64,000 nt of DNA from an uncultured Oscillospiraceae bacterium (lineage in GTDB: Bacteria; Bacillota; Clostridia; Oscillospirales; Ruminococcaceae), in the NCBI GenBank assembly GCA_934539585.1, contig CAKTCT010000008.1, positions 19,735-83,734 on the forward strand. The letters run 5' to 3'. The position numbers and the translations under genes are program-made. The notes beneath the pieces are model-generated. The model ran no database searches. It saw only the letters and a program-made list of their open reading frames with translations, and was not told the origin of the DNA. Shown one piece after another: positions 58,004 to 64,000 of the stretch. The number at the start of each line of letters is the position of its first letter. The stretch's first letter is position 1.

Positions 58004-59419
58004 TTATCTGCGCTTCCGGAGAATCAACAGGATGAGAGCCGCCGCAACAACCACGGCTCCAATGGTGAGAACAATGGGGAATACCCCCTTGCGGTCTGCT
58101 TCGCTGACATCCGGGGCGTCCACCTGGCTGGCTTCATCGGAGGATTCGTCCATGGACTCCTCCGGCGCGGAAGCGGAGCTTTCCGGCTGAGATTCCGACG
58201 CAGGCTCCGAGACTGCGCTGGAAGGTTCAGAGGGCTGGGAGGATTCTGCGGGTGCAGAGGAAGGCGCGGAGCTTTCTGCCGGTTGAGAGGGCTCCACAGG
58301 CTTCGACGAAGCGGAGGATGCCGGTGTGCTGGGCTGGGAGGACTCCGGCGGCGTGGATGGAGCGGAAGGCTCCGACACAGGCTGACTGCTGGGCTGGGAG
58401 GGCGCTTGGTTCGGATAGTATTCCGCCAGGGAGTCCATCACGATGACCCTTGTTTCGGCGTTAGGAGCGGCCACGCCACCAGCAATCGGTTTGAGCACTT
58501 TGGCGGCGGCAGTATTCTTTGAAGAAAAGATGATGGTTCTGCGATAATACTGGGGTCCATCCACCTTATATGGGGCAATATCTGTCATGGTGTCAGGGAG
58601 TACAAACGTACCGCCACAATCAAGCGCTCCCTTTTTCAGCGTAGTAGCGCCCCAAGGAAAAATACATGTACCCATTCCTCCAGAACTGAAAGCATCGGGA
58701 CTAATCACTTTTAAATTTGGAGGAAAATTGGGGGAAGTGGAAGGCGTAAAAATAAGCTGCGAATAGTCCTTTGTGTAAAGGCCGTTGTCGTAGACAGAAT
58801 AGTACGGATTATCCGGGTCCACCTCGATTGTTTTCGGAGACCACGCACTGAAGAAATCCACTGCTTCGTCAAGATCAGGATCCAGGTTGGAGTCTCGCAA
58901 CTTGACAAATCGAATATCTTTGCCGCAGATCAAGTGCTGTGTACGAAAGCCCCACTTGGAAATTGATGTAATGCCATCTTCGATAATCAGATTTTCTGTT
59001 TGGTTAGGAGCCCAATAAGGATACCAATCGCCGCTGCCGGACAGGGTGATGGTGTCGGTTTTAGGATCGTATGTCCAAGTGGAATTTTCAGAATAGTTGC
59101 AGATGATCTCGATATTGGTTTTATCTGTCCAATCAAAGTTTGCTACACCGTTTTCGCTACTGTTGTCGAATGTTATTCGGCCGTTCAAAATGACTTTTGT
59201 GACAAGCTTCTCCCAATTTTTAGGAAAGTCCAGCATGGAGATATCTTCCGCATCATCTGAGGACAGCGTCAGCGTTTTGGCGTCGGTATCCATTACCCAT
59301 TTGACGTCATTGGGCAGATAGCCGCTGGTTTGTTTTGCAAATACGGTCGTGCCTGCCCATAGGCAAATGGCGAAGCTCATGGCCGTCATCGCAAGCAGAA
59401 TCTTCCAGAGTTTCTTCAT
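58004..59419 (-). CDS. membrane-anchored surface protein A (variable ectodomain, Ser/Pro stalk)
   Basis: The protein has 471 residues from the ATG at 59419 (AAAGGAAG site; GTG at 59428 is nearer that site). A signal peptide (about 1-28) is followed by an ectodomain (~29-320). The ectodomain has BspA-like leucine-rich-repeat flavour ('EVDPDNPYYSVYDNGLYTKD', 'NLKVISPDAFSSGGMG'). A ~120-residue Ser/Pro/Glu stalk (~330-435) and a membrane helix ending 'LILLILRKRR' follow. There is no LPXTG motif, so it is membrane- not sortase-anchored. The stalk and anchor are almost identical in DNA to gene B. It is divergent from the phosphoesterase fragment at 59595. Confidence 0.82.
   Translation of the reverse strand: MKKLWKILLAMTAMSFAICLWAGTTVFAKQTSGYLPNDVKWVMDTDAKTLTLSSDDAEDISMLDFPKNWEKLVTKVILNGRITFDNSSENGVANFDWTDKTNIEIICNYSENSTWTYDPKTDTITLSGSGDWYPYWAPNQTENLIIEDGITSISKWGFRTQHLICGKDIRFVKLRDSNLDPDLDEAVDFFSAWSPKTIEVDPDNPYYSVYDNGLYTKDYSQLIFTPSTSPNFPPNLKVISPDAFSSGGMGTCIFPWGATTLKKGALDCGGTFVLPDTMTDIAPYKVDGPQYYRRTIIFSSKNTAAAKVLKPIAGGVAAPNAETRVIVMDSLAEYYPNQAPSQPSSQPVSEPSAPSTPPESSQPSTPASSASSKPVEPSQPAESSAPSSAPAESSQPSEPSSAVSEPASESQPESSASAPEESMDESSDEASQVDAPDVSEADRKGVFPIVLTIGAVVVAAALILLILRKRR
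58005..58437. repeat. 433-bp duplicated stalk/anchor sequence, copy 1
   Basis: The 3' part of surface gene A (stalk, helix, stop) is matched by 59816-60248, with the same length, no indels and only scattered substitutions (for example CAGAGGGCTGG versus CGGAAGGCTGG). The similarity stops abruptly where the ectodomains begin. A third, truncated copy is at 63704-63763. Confidence 0.9.
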
Positions 59420-59456
59420 TTCAAACACTTCCTTTGGTTAAAAATTTGGCGTGAGG

Positions 59457-59485
59457 TTTACATTTCCGCAGGAAACCGCTCTTTA
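59457..59485 (+). promoter_or_regulatory. UviA/TcdR-like promoter of phosphoesterase copy 1
   Basis: TTTACA (59457-59462), 17 bases, TCTTTA (59480-59485), reading toward the truncated phosphoesterase. Bases beyond the hexamers (GTTTACATTT, CGCTCTTTAT) also match the copy at 61286. Confidence 0.8.
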
Positions 59486-59491
59486 TCTTAT

Positions 59492-59505
59492 TGAAAGCGC
59501 TTTCA
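59492..59505. promoter_or_regulatory. perfect CcpA cre site at the start point of phosphoesterase copy 1
   Basis: TGAAAGCGCTTTCA is a perfect 14-bp palindrome matching the cre consensus for CcpA (TGNNARCGNNNNCA type). It covers the expected transcription start of the UviA-like promoter, a position that would give catabolite repression. Confidence 0.75.
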
Positions 59506-59594
59506 GAACGGATGGAAGGAGGAGAGTCCAATGCAGTAGTTATGGGGAACGATGCGACAGACAATGGCAATTGAAAATCAGGAGGTAAAAAATT

Positions 59595-59846
59595 ATGGAA
59601 GCTTATAACAAAACCGGTTCTGTACGTTACTACGTTACCACAGATACTCACGGCTATCCCTGGGGATTCCGGCACGGGGTCAATGGGAAAACCATTCACT
59701 TTGACCTGGGGGATAATACCGCCGGCTGTAACCTTGGAGATCACGATGCGGAACCGGAAACCATGGCCACCGCAACCGGCCTTGCGCTTTACGGCAATCA
59801 TGATACCACTGTCAATATCTACGCTTCCGGAGAATCAACAGGATGA
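59595..59846 (+). pseudogene. truncated metallophosphoesterase, copy 1
   Basis: The reading frame gives 83 residues. The first ~75 match the N-terminus of the full-length protein at 61490: 'YYVTTDTHGYPWG' (metal DxH), 'HFDLGDNTAG' (GDN) and 'ALYGNHDT' (GNHD). After this the frame runs into the duplicated anchor sequence of surface gene B, read antisense (tail 'ASGESTG'). The second half of the fold, with the remaining metal His residues, is missing, so it cannot be an active enzyme of this type. An AGGAGG site and the promoter are intact. It looks like the remnant of a deletion that fused two tandem modules. Confidence 0.82.
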
Positions 59847-61248
59847 GAGCCGCCGCAACAACCACGGCTCCAATGGTGAGAACAATGGGGAATACTCCCT
59901 TGCTGTCTGCTTCGCTGACATCCGGGGCGTCCACCTGGCTGGCTTCATCGGAGGATTCGTCCATGGACTCCTCCGGCGCGGAAGCGGAGCTTTCCGGCTG
60001 AGATTCCGACGCAGGCTCCGAGACTGCGCTGGAAGGTTCGGAAGGCTGGGAGGATTCCGCGGGCGCAGAGGACGGCGCGGAGCTTTCTGCCGGTCGAGAG
60101 GGCTCCACAGGCTTCGACGAAGCGGAGGATGCCGGTGTGCTGGGCTGGGAGGACTCCGGCGGCGTGGATGGGGCGGAAGGCTCCGACACAGGCTGACTGC
60201 TGGGCTGGGAGGGCGCTTGGTTCGGATAGTATTCCGCCAGGGAGTCCAGCGGATAAAGAGTTGGATGCCAGTTGTACTCATCTTTTGACACTGCCAGTCC
60301 CTGAGTCAGGGCTTGGTTGTGCCGGGGATAGTAAATGTTAAGATAAACGCCGTTTTCCCGGGAAACAAAATTACCATTTTGATAGTCGGTGATCGTATCC
60401 GGAAAAACGATTTTTGTTGGGTTCTGAGAATTCTCGGACTTCTTCGGTAGCTGGCCGCGCTCTACTGTTGTCACGCCCCAGGGAATAATCAACTCTTGTA
60501 CCGCGCTATTGAAAAAGGCTGATTTCCCGATGATTTTTACTTCTTTGGGAAACTGAATGGTGGTCTTGTTGCGCGGGCACGCAAGAAGCGTCTGGTAATC
60601 CTTGGTATATAGCGCGCCATCGTAGACCGCATAATAAGGATTGTCTGAGTTTACTTTAAACTCTTGGCAGATGGGCCAAAGGTCGATCGCTTCCTCGCCT
60701 GTGGCAAACCGGGTGTTTTTTCCTAGAACCAGAACGTTTCCGGTGGGGCCGTACCCATTTCCGCCCATGGAACTGTGCCGGGCAAGCAGCCCAATCTCAT
60801 CGGCGATGATTATCGTGTCGTAGTAGCTTTTGTAAGACGATGGCCACTGGATATCTGTGAGCCGAAAATCCCCCTCACCGTTTAACATGACCGTTCGGGA
60901 TGCCACATCTATTGTCCAGGAAAAGCCATCGTCGGAAAGCATGGTAATGTCTTTGGGATTGCCAATTCCTTTCGCAAGAAATCCGCAGTTCTTTATGATC
61001 ACATGCTCGATTTCGTTCTGATACGGCTTCCATGCTTCTCCGTCTGCGTTGGTTCGAATGTCCGCAACTTTTTCCACGGTTAGAGTTTTGGTCTCTGTAT
61101 CAAATTTCCAGCTAAAAATGATCGCGCTGCCATTGGAAGTTTTGATTTCTCCGGAGATTGTTTCTGCAAATACGGTCGTGCCAGTACATAGGCAGGCAAG
61201 AAAGATTAAAACAAAAAATGAGAGAAGTTTTTTCCGAATCTTTTTCAT
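59812..61248 (-). CDS. membrane-anchored surface protein B (variable ectodomain, Ser/Pro stalk)
   Basis: The protein has 478 residues from the ATG at 61248, eight bases after AAGGAG. Signal peptide (~1-27), ectodomain (~28-340), then the Ser/Pro/Glu stalk and membrane helix shared with protein A. The ectodomain is only distantly similar to A but keeps blocks such as 'VNSDNPYYAVYDGALYTKDY' and 'IIPWGVTTVERGQ', again BspA-like repeats. The C-terminus is changed by one codon ('RKRRY' instead of 'RKRR') because the deletion junction at ~59816 removed the original stop. It is divergent from the full phosphoesterase gene. Confidence 0.83.
   Translation of the reverse strand: MKKIRKKLLSFFVLIFLACLCTGTTVFAETISGEIKTSNGSAIIFSWKFDTETKTLTVEKVADIRTNADGEAWKPYQNEIEHVIIKNCGFLAKGIGNPKDITMLSDDGFSWTIDVASRTVMLNGEGDFRLTDIQWPSSYKSYYDTIIIADEIGLLARHSSMGGNGYGPTGNVLVLGKNTRFATGEEAIDLWPICQEFKVNSDNPYYAVYDGALYTKDYQTLLACPRNKTTIQFPKEVKIIGKSAFFNSAVQELIIPWGVTTVERGQLPKKSENSQNPTKIVFPDTITDYQNGNFVSRENGVYLNIYYPRHNQALTQGLAVSKDEYNWHPTLYPLDSLAEYYPNQAPSQPSSQPVSEPSAPSTPPESSQPSTPASSASSKPVEPSRPAESSAPSSAPAESSQPSEPSSAVSEPASESQPESSASAPEESMDESSDEASQVDAPDVSEADSKGVFPIVLTIGAVVVAAALILLILRKRRY
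59816..60248. repeat. 433-bp duplicated stalk/anchor sequence, copy 2
   Basis: Same-length copy of 58005-58437. Its left edge is the deletion junction with phosphoesterase copy 1: similarity to copy 1 begins at TATCT-CGCTTCCGG and does not extend into the terminator region. Confidence 0.9.
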
Positions 61249-61285
61249 GAAATGCACTCCTTCTGTCGTGGTAGACTTAAATGGG

Positions 61286-61314
61286 TTTACATTTTTGCAT
61301 TAAAACGCTCTTTA
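61286..61314 (+). promoter_or_regulatory. UviA/TcdR-like promoter of the full phosphoesterase
   Basis: TTTACA (61286-61291), 17 bases, TCTTTA (61309-61314), 176 bases before the ATG. Confidence 0.8.
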
Positions 61315-61320
61315 TATATT

Positions 61321-61335
61321 TGAAAGCAGCTTTCA
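61321..61335. promoter_or_regulatory. cre-like dyad with one extra central base
   Basis: TGAAAGC-A-GCTTTCA stands at the same place as the perfect cre of copy 1, over the expected start point. The inserted A changes the central spacing and should weaken CcpA binding. Confidence 0.55.
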
Positions 61336-61489
61336 TATGCAGAATACAGGCGCGTTGAAAGTTCCTGCTTTGCGGAAGAACAGACGCTTTCTAAAAAATG
61401 AGAAAGGGGGAGCCTCAAATGAACAACAAATACGGTTAAAGCTTATTTTAGAGCTAAGGTTGTTATTAAAATTTAGGAGGTTAAGAATT

Positions 61490-63136
61490 ATGTCAAAAAC
61501 CGGAATCGTAAAATATTATGTGACGACTGATACACACAGTTATCCTTGGGGAATCCGTAACGGGGTAAACGGCGCAACTGTACATTTCGATTTAGGGGAT
61601 AACACCGCCGGATTTCGGAAGAATTACGCGGAAGCACCGGAGGTTATGTCGGTTGCTTCTCAGATTGCACTTCGAGGAAACCATGACACAGCGGCATTGG
61701 GCTGGAATAAAAACACGAAAGTCAATGGTGCATATGCTTTGCAACTTCAAGTCTATCGAGACAATACAAACAAAATTATTTTCTTCGGCCTAGATACGGG
61801 CACCGATGATGTGAATGTTTTAGAAATTCCGCTTCGCCAAATTGACCAAATGGCACAAACGCTGTCCACTCTTCCTTTAAATTGGGATGTTGTAGTTCTC
61901 ACTCATACGCCGCTGTTCCCTAAAACAGTAGGCGGAGATGTTGATTGGGACTGTGGAGCATGCTGGGGAGGTTTATCGGGGGCTTATGAAAGTAGTGTTA
62001 CGAAATTGCTGGACCTTCTTCAGAAGTTTAAAAAACATTCCAGTTCGTTCTCTTATGTTGCAAGCGATGGGAAAACTTATAGCTTCGAATCCAGCAATGG
62101 GTATGTAATTGGCTGTTTTGCAGGGCATATCCACAATCACATCAAGTGCAAGCACGCTGGAATTCCCATGGAAACATTTCCCACAAATGGTTCCGATGAA
62201 TGGACTACGGAAGCAGAGTACAAAAATTCAGGTTTATATGTCCCATGGGAAAGCTATATCAGCATCAATTACAGCTACAATACCGTTAATGGAATGCCTT
62301 TTGACGAAAGAGCGTTCACTTCCTATAAATATGATACGCACCACACCGAAAGCAACTGTTTTTATCTGGCAAAAGCTGTTGGCCACTTTCAGATGCGGCC
62401 TACGTCCGCCGTTTACGCTAAATTCTATAATGGGACGTATATTGGATATTCAGGAAGTCCTTTGGATGGCACTACTTTTGGGAATAATACATGGAAGGAC
62501 CGCTACTGGCCCTTTGGCACCACCGTGACCCTTACGGTTGGCAGCAGCCGTGTATCGGCCCGTGTCATTTGGTTCGATACCAATGGCCGTCTGCGTTACT
62601 ACAGCAATGACACCGATTTTAACAATGATGTTTCCGGCAAAGAGTATTGGAAGGCGGCAAAGTACACGGAAATCAATCAGTACAAGACCGCCCGTGTGAC
62701 ATTCAAAGCCAATAACGTCACCTGGACCTTCCAGAACGGGCTGCTGGTTTCCGCCGTCCCGACTTACTGCGCAGGCAGTTTGGCAGGCAAAAACGGCTAT
62801 GCGATCGAGTTTAATGCCAATGGCGTGCCCACTGGGATTTCCCGAAACGGTTCTGCCGGGCAGGACTATGGCGCCGGCCAGAACTACGTGAACTATAAGG
62901 ACGTCAAGGTGTATCAGGGCAGTGAGCTCATCCATATTACGCAGGTCCCACAGATCGGCATTACCGGCCGCTTTACTTCTTCCAGCAAAATCAATCTTGC
63001 GCGAGCGGACAGCAATGGCGCCAACCGGATTACCTCCCCGGACAATTTGCTGCTGCGTGTTGTGGATGTGAATGATGCGGTCTGGTGGTTGTACGACGGT
63101 AAGCTGACGACTCTCACGGATCAGCAGGTCCTGTAA
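61490..63136 (+). CDS. leaderless metallophosphoesterase with long C-terminal region
   Basis: The protein has 548 residues from the ATG at 61490, preceded by AGGAGG at 61475-61480. The calcineurin-like domain has all motifs: 'TTDTH' (12-16), 'DLGDN' (34-38), 'GNHD' (63-66), 'LTHTPLFP' (137-144) and 'GHIHNH' (212-217). Residues ~310-548 form a separate region rich in aromatic and beta-type stretches ('FYNGTYIGYSGSPLDGTTFG', 'VIWFDTNGRLRYYSNDTDF', 'VTFKANNVTWTFQNGLLVSA'), of the sort seen in binding domains. There is no signal peptide or membrane helix. With a UviA-like promoter upstream and a holin gene downstream it could be exported as clostridial toxins are; that is an inference. A conventional cytoplasmic phosphodiesterase is the alternative. 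Confidence 0.82.
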   Translation: MSKTGIVKYYVTTDTHSYPWGIRNGVNGATVHFDLGDNTAGFRKNYAEAPEVMSVASQIALRGNHDTAALGWNKNTKVNGAYALQLQVYRDNTNKIIFFGLDTGTDDVNVLEIPLRQIDQMAQTLSTLPLNWDVVVLTHTPLFPKTVGGDVDWDCGACWGGLSGAYESSVTKLLDLLQKFKKHSSSFSYVASDGKTYSFESSNGYVIGCFAGHIHNHIKCKHAGIPMETFPTNGSDEWTTEAEYKNSGLYVPWESYISINYSYNTVNGMPFDERAFTSYKYDTHHTESNCFYLAKAVGHFQMRPTSAVYAKFYNGTYIGYSGSPLDGTTFGNNTWKDRYWPFGTTVTLTVGSSRVSARVIWFDTNGRLRYYSNDTDFNNDVSGKEYWKAAKYTEINQYKTARVTFKANNVTWTFQNGLLVSAVPTYCAGSLAGKNGYAIEFNANGVPTGISRNGSAGQDYGAGQNYVNYKDVKVYQGSELIHITQVPQIGITGRFTSSSKINLARADSNGANRITSPDNLLLRVVDVNDAVWWLYDGKLTTLTDQQVL

Positions 63137-63146
63137 TTTGTGGATT

Positions 63147-63175
63147 TTCCGGGCAAGGGCTTTCCTTGCCCGGAA
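63147..63175. other. perfect 12-bp hairpin after the phosphoesterase gene
   Basis: TTCCGGGCAAGG (63147-63158) and CCTTGCCCGGAA (63164-63175). No T tract follows, so it is not a classic terminator; it may stabilise the mRNA or reduce read-through to the holin. The rest of the 229-base gap before the holin gene is AT-rich with no clear promoter. Confidence 0.6.
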
Positions 63176-63365
63176 TCGTTCAATGCCGGGGCATATTGGA
63201 ACCTACACTATCATAAGACGGAGAATTTGGAATTTGCAACAGCGGAAATATATTTTTTTATCGTATGGGTTTATTGTATCACATATTTTTGAGCATTTCA
63301 ATTTTTCCATAGGGCGGCATGGATGGGGCACTTTCCTATGTGTCCGGAAAAGGGGGTGTGCGATT

Positions 63366-63614
63366 GTGGAGGAAATTTTTCTGGAGACTGCGGCGTCCAA
63401 TGGCGTTTGGGCCGCATTGAGCTTGGCGCTGATCTTTTTTATTCTGCGTGCTCAGGAAAAACGGGATGCGAAGCAGGATGAGCGGGAACAGAATTATCAG
63501 AAGATCATCGAAGAACTGACGCAGAAGCTGAATATTGTTACCGACATGCAAGGAAATATCGAAAAGATTCGGGATGCCGTTACCACCCATCGTTATGAGA
63601 CGGATGACCCCTGA
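63366..63614 (+). CDS. UviB/BhlA-family holin-like protein
   Basis: The protein has 82 residues from a GTG at 63366, after AGGGGGTG. The N-terminal 'EEIFLETAASNGVWAALSLA' leads into a single membrane helix (about 13-30). A highly charged helical tail follows ('RAQEKRDAKQDEREQNYQKI', 'IEELTQKLNIVTDMQGN'). This layout (about 80 residues, one N-terminal helix, Lys/Glu tail with 'YQKIIEELTQKL') is that of the UviB/BhlA family, small holin-like proteins of clostridial prophages and bacteriocin loci. Such proteins permeabilise the membrane for endolysin or protein release. It is in the same direction as the phosphoesterase gene and ends at the module terminator. Confidence 0.82.
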   Translation: MEEIFLETAASNGVWAALSLALIFFILRAQEKRDAKQDEREQNYQKIIEELTQKLNIVTDMQGNIEKIRDAVTTHRYETDDP

Positions 63615-63669
63615 AATTGTGGGGACCTCCATGCTGGCGCAAGGAAACGTTTCGAGTCTGGCAAACAAA

Positions 63670-63693
63670 AAAGGCCACCGTCAGGTGGCCTTT
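63670..63693. terminator. bidirectional terminator after the holin gene
   Basis: AAAGGCCACC (63670-63679) and GGTGGCCTTT (63684-63693) with a GTCA loop, nearly identical to the terminator at 57968. Confidence 0.9.
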
Positions 63694-63703
63694 CGTACCA
63701 TCG

Positions 63704-63763
63704 TTATCTGCGCTTCCGGAGAATCAACAGGATGAGAGCCGCCGCAACAACCACGGCTCCAAA
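63704..63763 (-). pseudogene. 3' remnant of a third surface protein gene
   Basis: Minus-strand codons give the membrane anchor '...GAVVVAAALILLILRKRR' and stop, identical to the end of gene A. Homology ends at 63763, where the IS256-type element begins. The remainder of this gene may continue beyond the element, outside the window. Confidence 0.85.
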
Positions 63764-64000
63764 TGGTAGTGCCGTCAAGATTTATGCGCAAAAATGTTTG
63801 CAGACCCCGGCTGAATGAAATCAGCCGGCAATGAAGGCGTCGTCCAGAGCCGCCTCCAAATGCTTCATATTCATGTATTTCTTGTTGCCCCACTGAGTAC
63901 CAGCCACGTGGCGCAGCCTCGCGCAGACCAGCATCAGGGCGGAGTTTCCATCCGGGAACGTCCCCACTACGCGGGTCCGGCGGCGGATCTCGCGGTTCAG
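63764..64000 (-). mobile_element. IS256-family insertion sequence (right part)
   Basis: The sequence from about 63764 departs from the surface gene. It starts with a likely terminal repeat (near GGTAGTGCCGTCAAGATTTA) and runs into a transposase gene on the minus strand. The element continues past the window, so the other end, target duplication and full inverted repeats cannot be checked. Confidence 0.75.
63821..64000 (-). CDS. IS256-family transposase, C-terminal part
   Basis: This is a partial gene. Its last 59 codons are visible, ending at TGA (63821-63823). The product reads 'LNREIRRRTRVVGTFPDGNS' and ends 'KYMNMKHLEAALDDAFIAG'. The 'RRxxRVVGxFP' pattern near the C-terminus is a hallmark of IS256/Mutator transposases (catalytic DDE residues are further upstream, outside the window). 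It is transcribed in the same direction as the disrupted surface gene. Confidence 0.82.
   Translation of the reverse strand: MNREIRRRTRVVGTFPDGNSALMLVCARLRHVAGTQWGNKKYMNMKHLEAALDDAFIAG

Noticed and set aside
59683..60288. 201-codon plus-strand frame across the stalk repeat
   Set aside because: Arg/Gly-rich shadow of the Ser/Pro stalk of gene B.

Overview
The window looks like chromosome from a GC-rich gut member of the Clostridia (Oscillospiraceae/Ruminococcaceae-like). This is inferred from a Gram-positive LPXTG-type anchor, type III glutamine synthetase, AsnA, HemW, Clostridia-type sigma-70 promoters, frequent TTG/GTG starts after strong GGAGG sites, a UviB-type holin, an anaerobe Cys-type sulfatase and fucose/glycan catabolism. 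No tRNA, rRNA or CRISPR array was recognised.

Layout. 1-8.3 kb: the frameshifted 3' end of a sortase-anchored surface protein, two zinc-ribbon membrane proteins, an NhaC-type antiporter, a gene-free inverted-repeat element (4203-4827), a lipoprotein, a DUF4091/GH123-like protein and an acyltransferase. 8.3-12 kb: the rpmG-secE-nusG-rplK-rplA / L10 leader / rplJ-rplL block, closed by a terminator and not followed by rpoBC. 12-20 kb: NUDIX, patatin, three small minus-strand genes, YfcE-like phosphodiesterase, lepA, hemW and an anchored M23 peptidase. 20.5-26.3 kb: a 1936-residue DUF4011/SF1 helicase/Vsr-like protein resembling the Hhe defence protein. 26.3-37.4 kb: a tandem-repeat tract, a sugar isomerase-like protein, a heterodimeric ABC exporter, asnA, glnN and fucI. 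37.5-43.8 kb: a GH127 protein, then an operon with a TIM-barrel protein and cobT-cobU-cobS-(cobU-like)-phosphatase for cobalamin nucleotide-loop assembly. 43.8-55.3 kb: a sulfated-glycan locus with Cys-type sulfatase, two ABC permeases, solute-binding lipoprotein, membrane AraC regulator, ADP-ribosylglycohydrolase-family protein and heparinase II/III-type lyase.

The end of the window (55.4-64 kb) is AT-richer and reads as an accessory island. It holds a minus-strand sigma/anti-sigma pair (the sigma split by a frameshift at a 7-T run) plus a secreted protein. It also holds a plus-strand sigma factor resembling the UviA/TcdR group. Three sites share an identical non-housekeeping promoter, TTTACA-N17-TCTTTA: in front of this sigma gene, a truncated metallophosphoesterase and a full-length metallophosphoesterase. 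The full-length gene lacks a signal peptide and is followed by a UviB/BhlA-type holin. Each phosphoesterase is divergent from a surface protein with a variable ectodomain and a nearly identical Ser/Pro stalk and membrane anchor. A third copy of the anchor is interrupted at the right edge by an IS256-family element.

I interpret this as tandem copies of a surface-protein/phosphoesterase/holin module under a dedicated sigma factor, organised like clostridial toxin or bacteriocin loci (tcdR-tcdE, uviA-uviB) but with a different candidate cargo. One module promoter overlaps a perfect CcpA cre site. This is the most likely undescribed system in the window.
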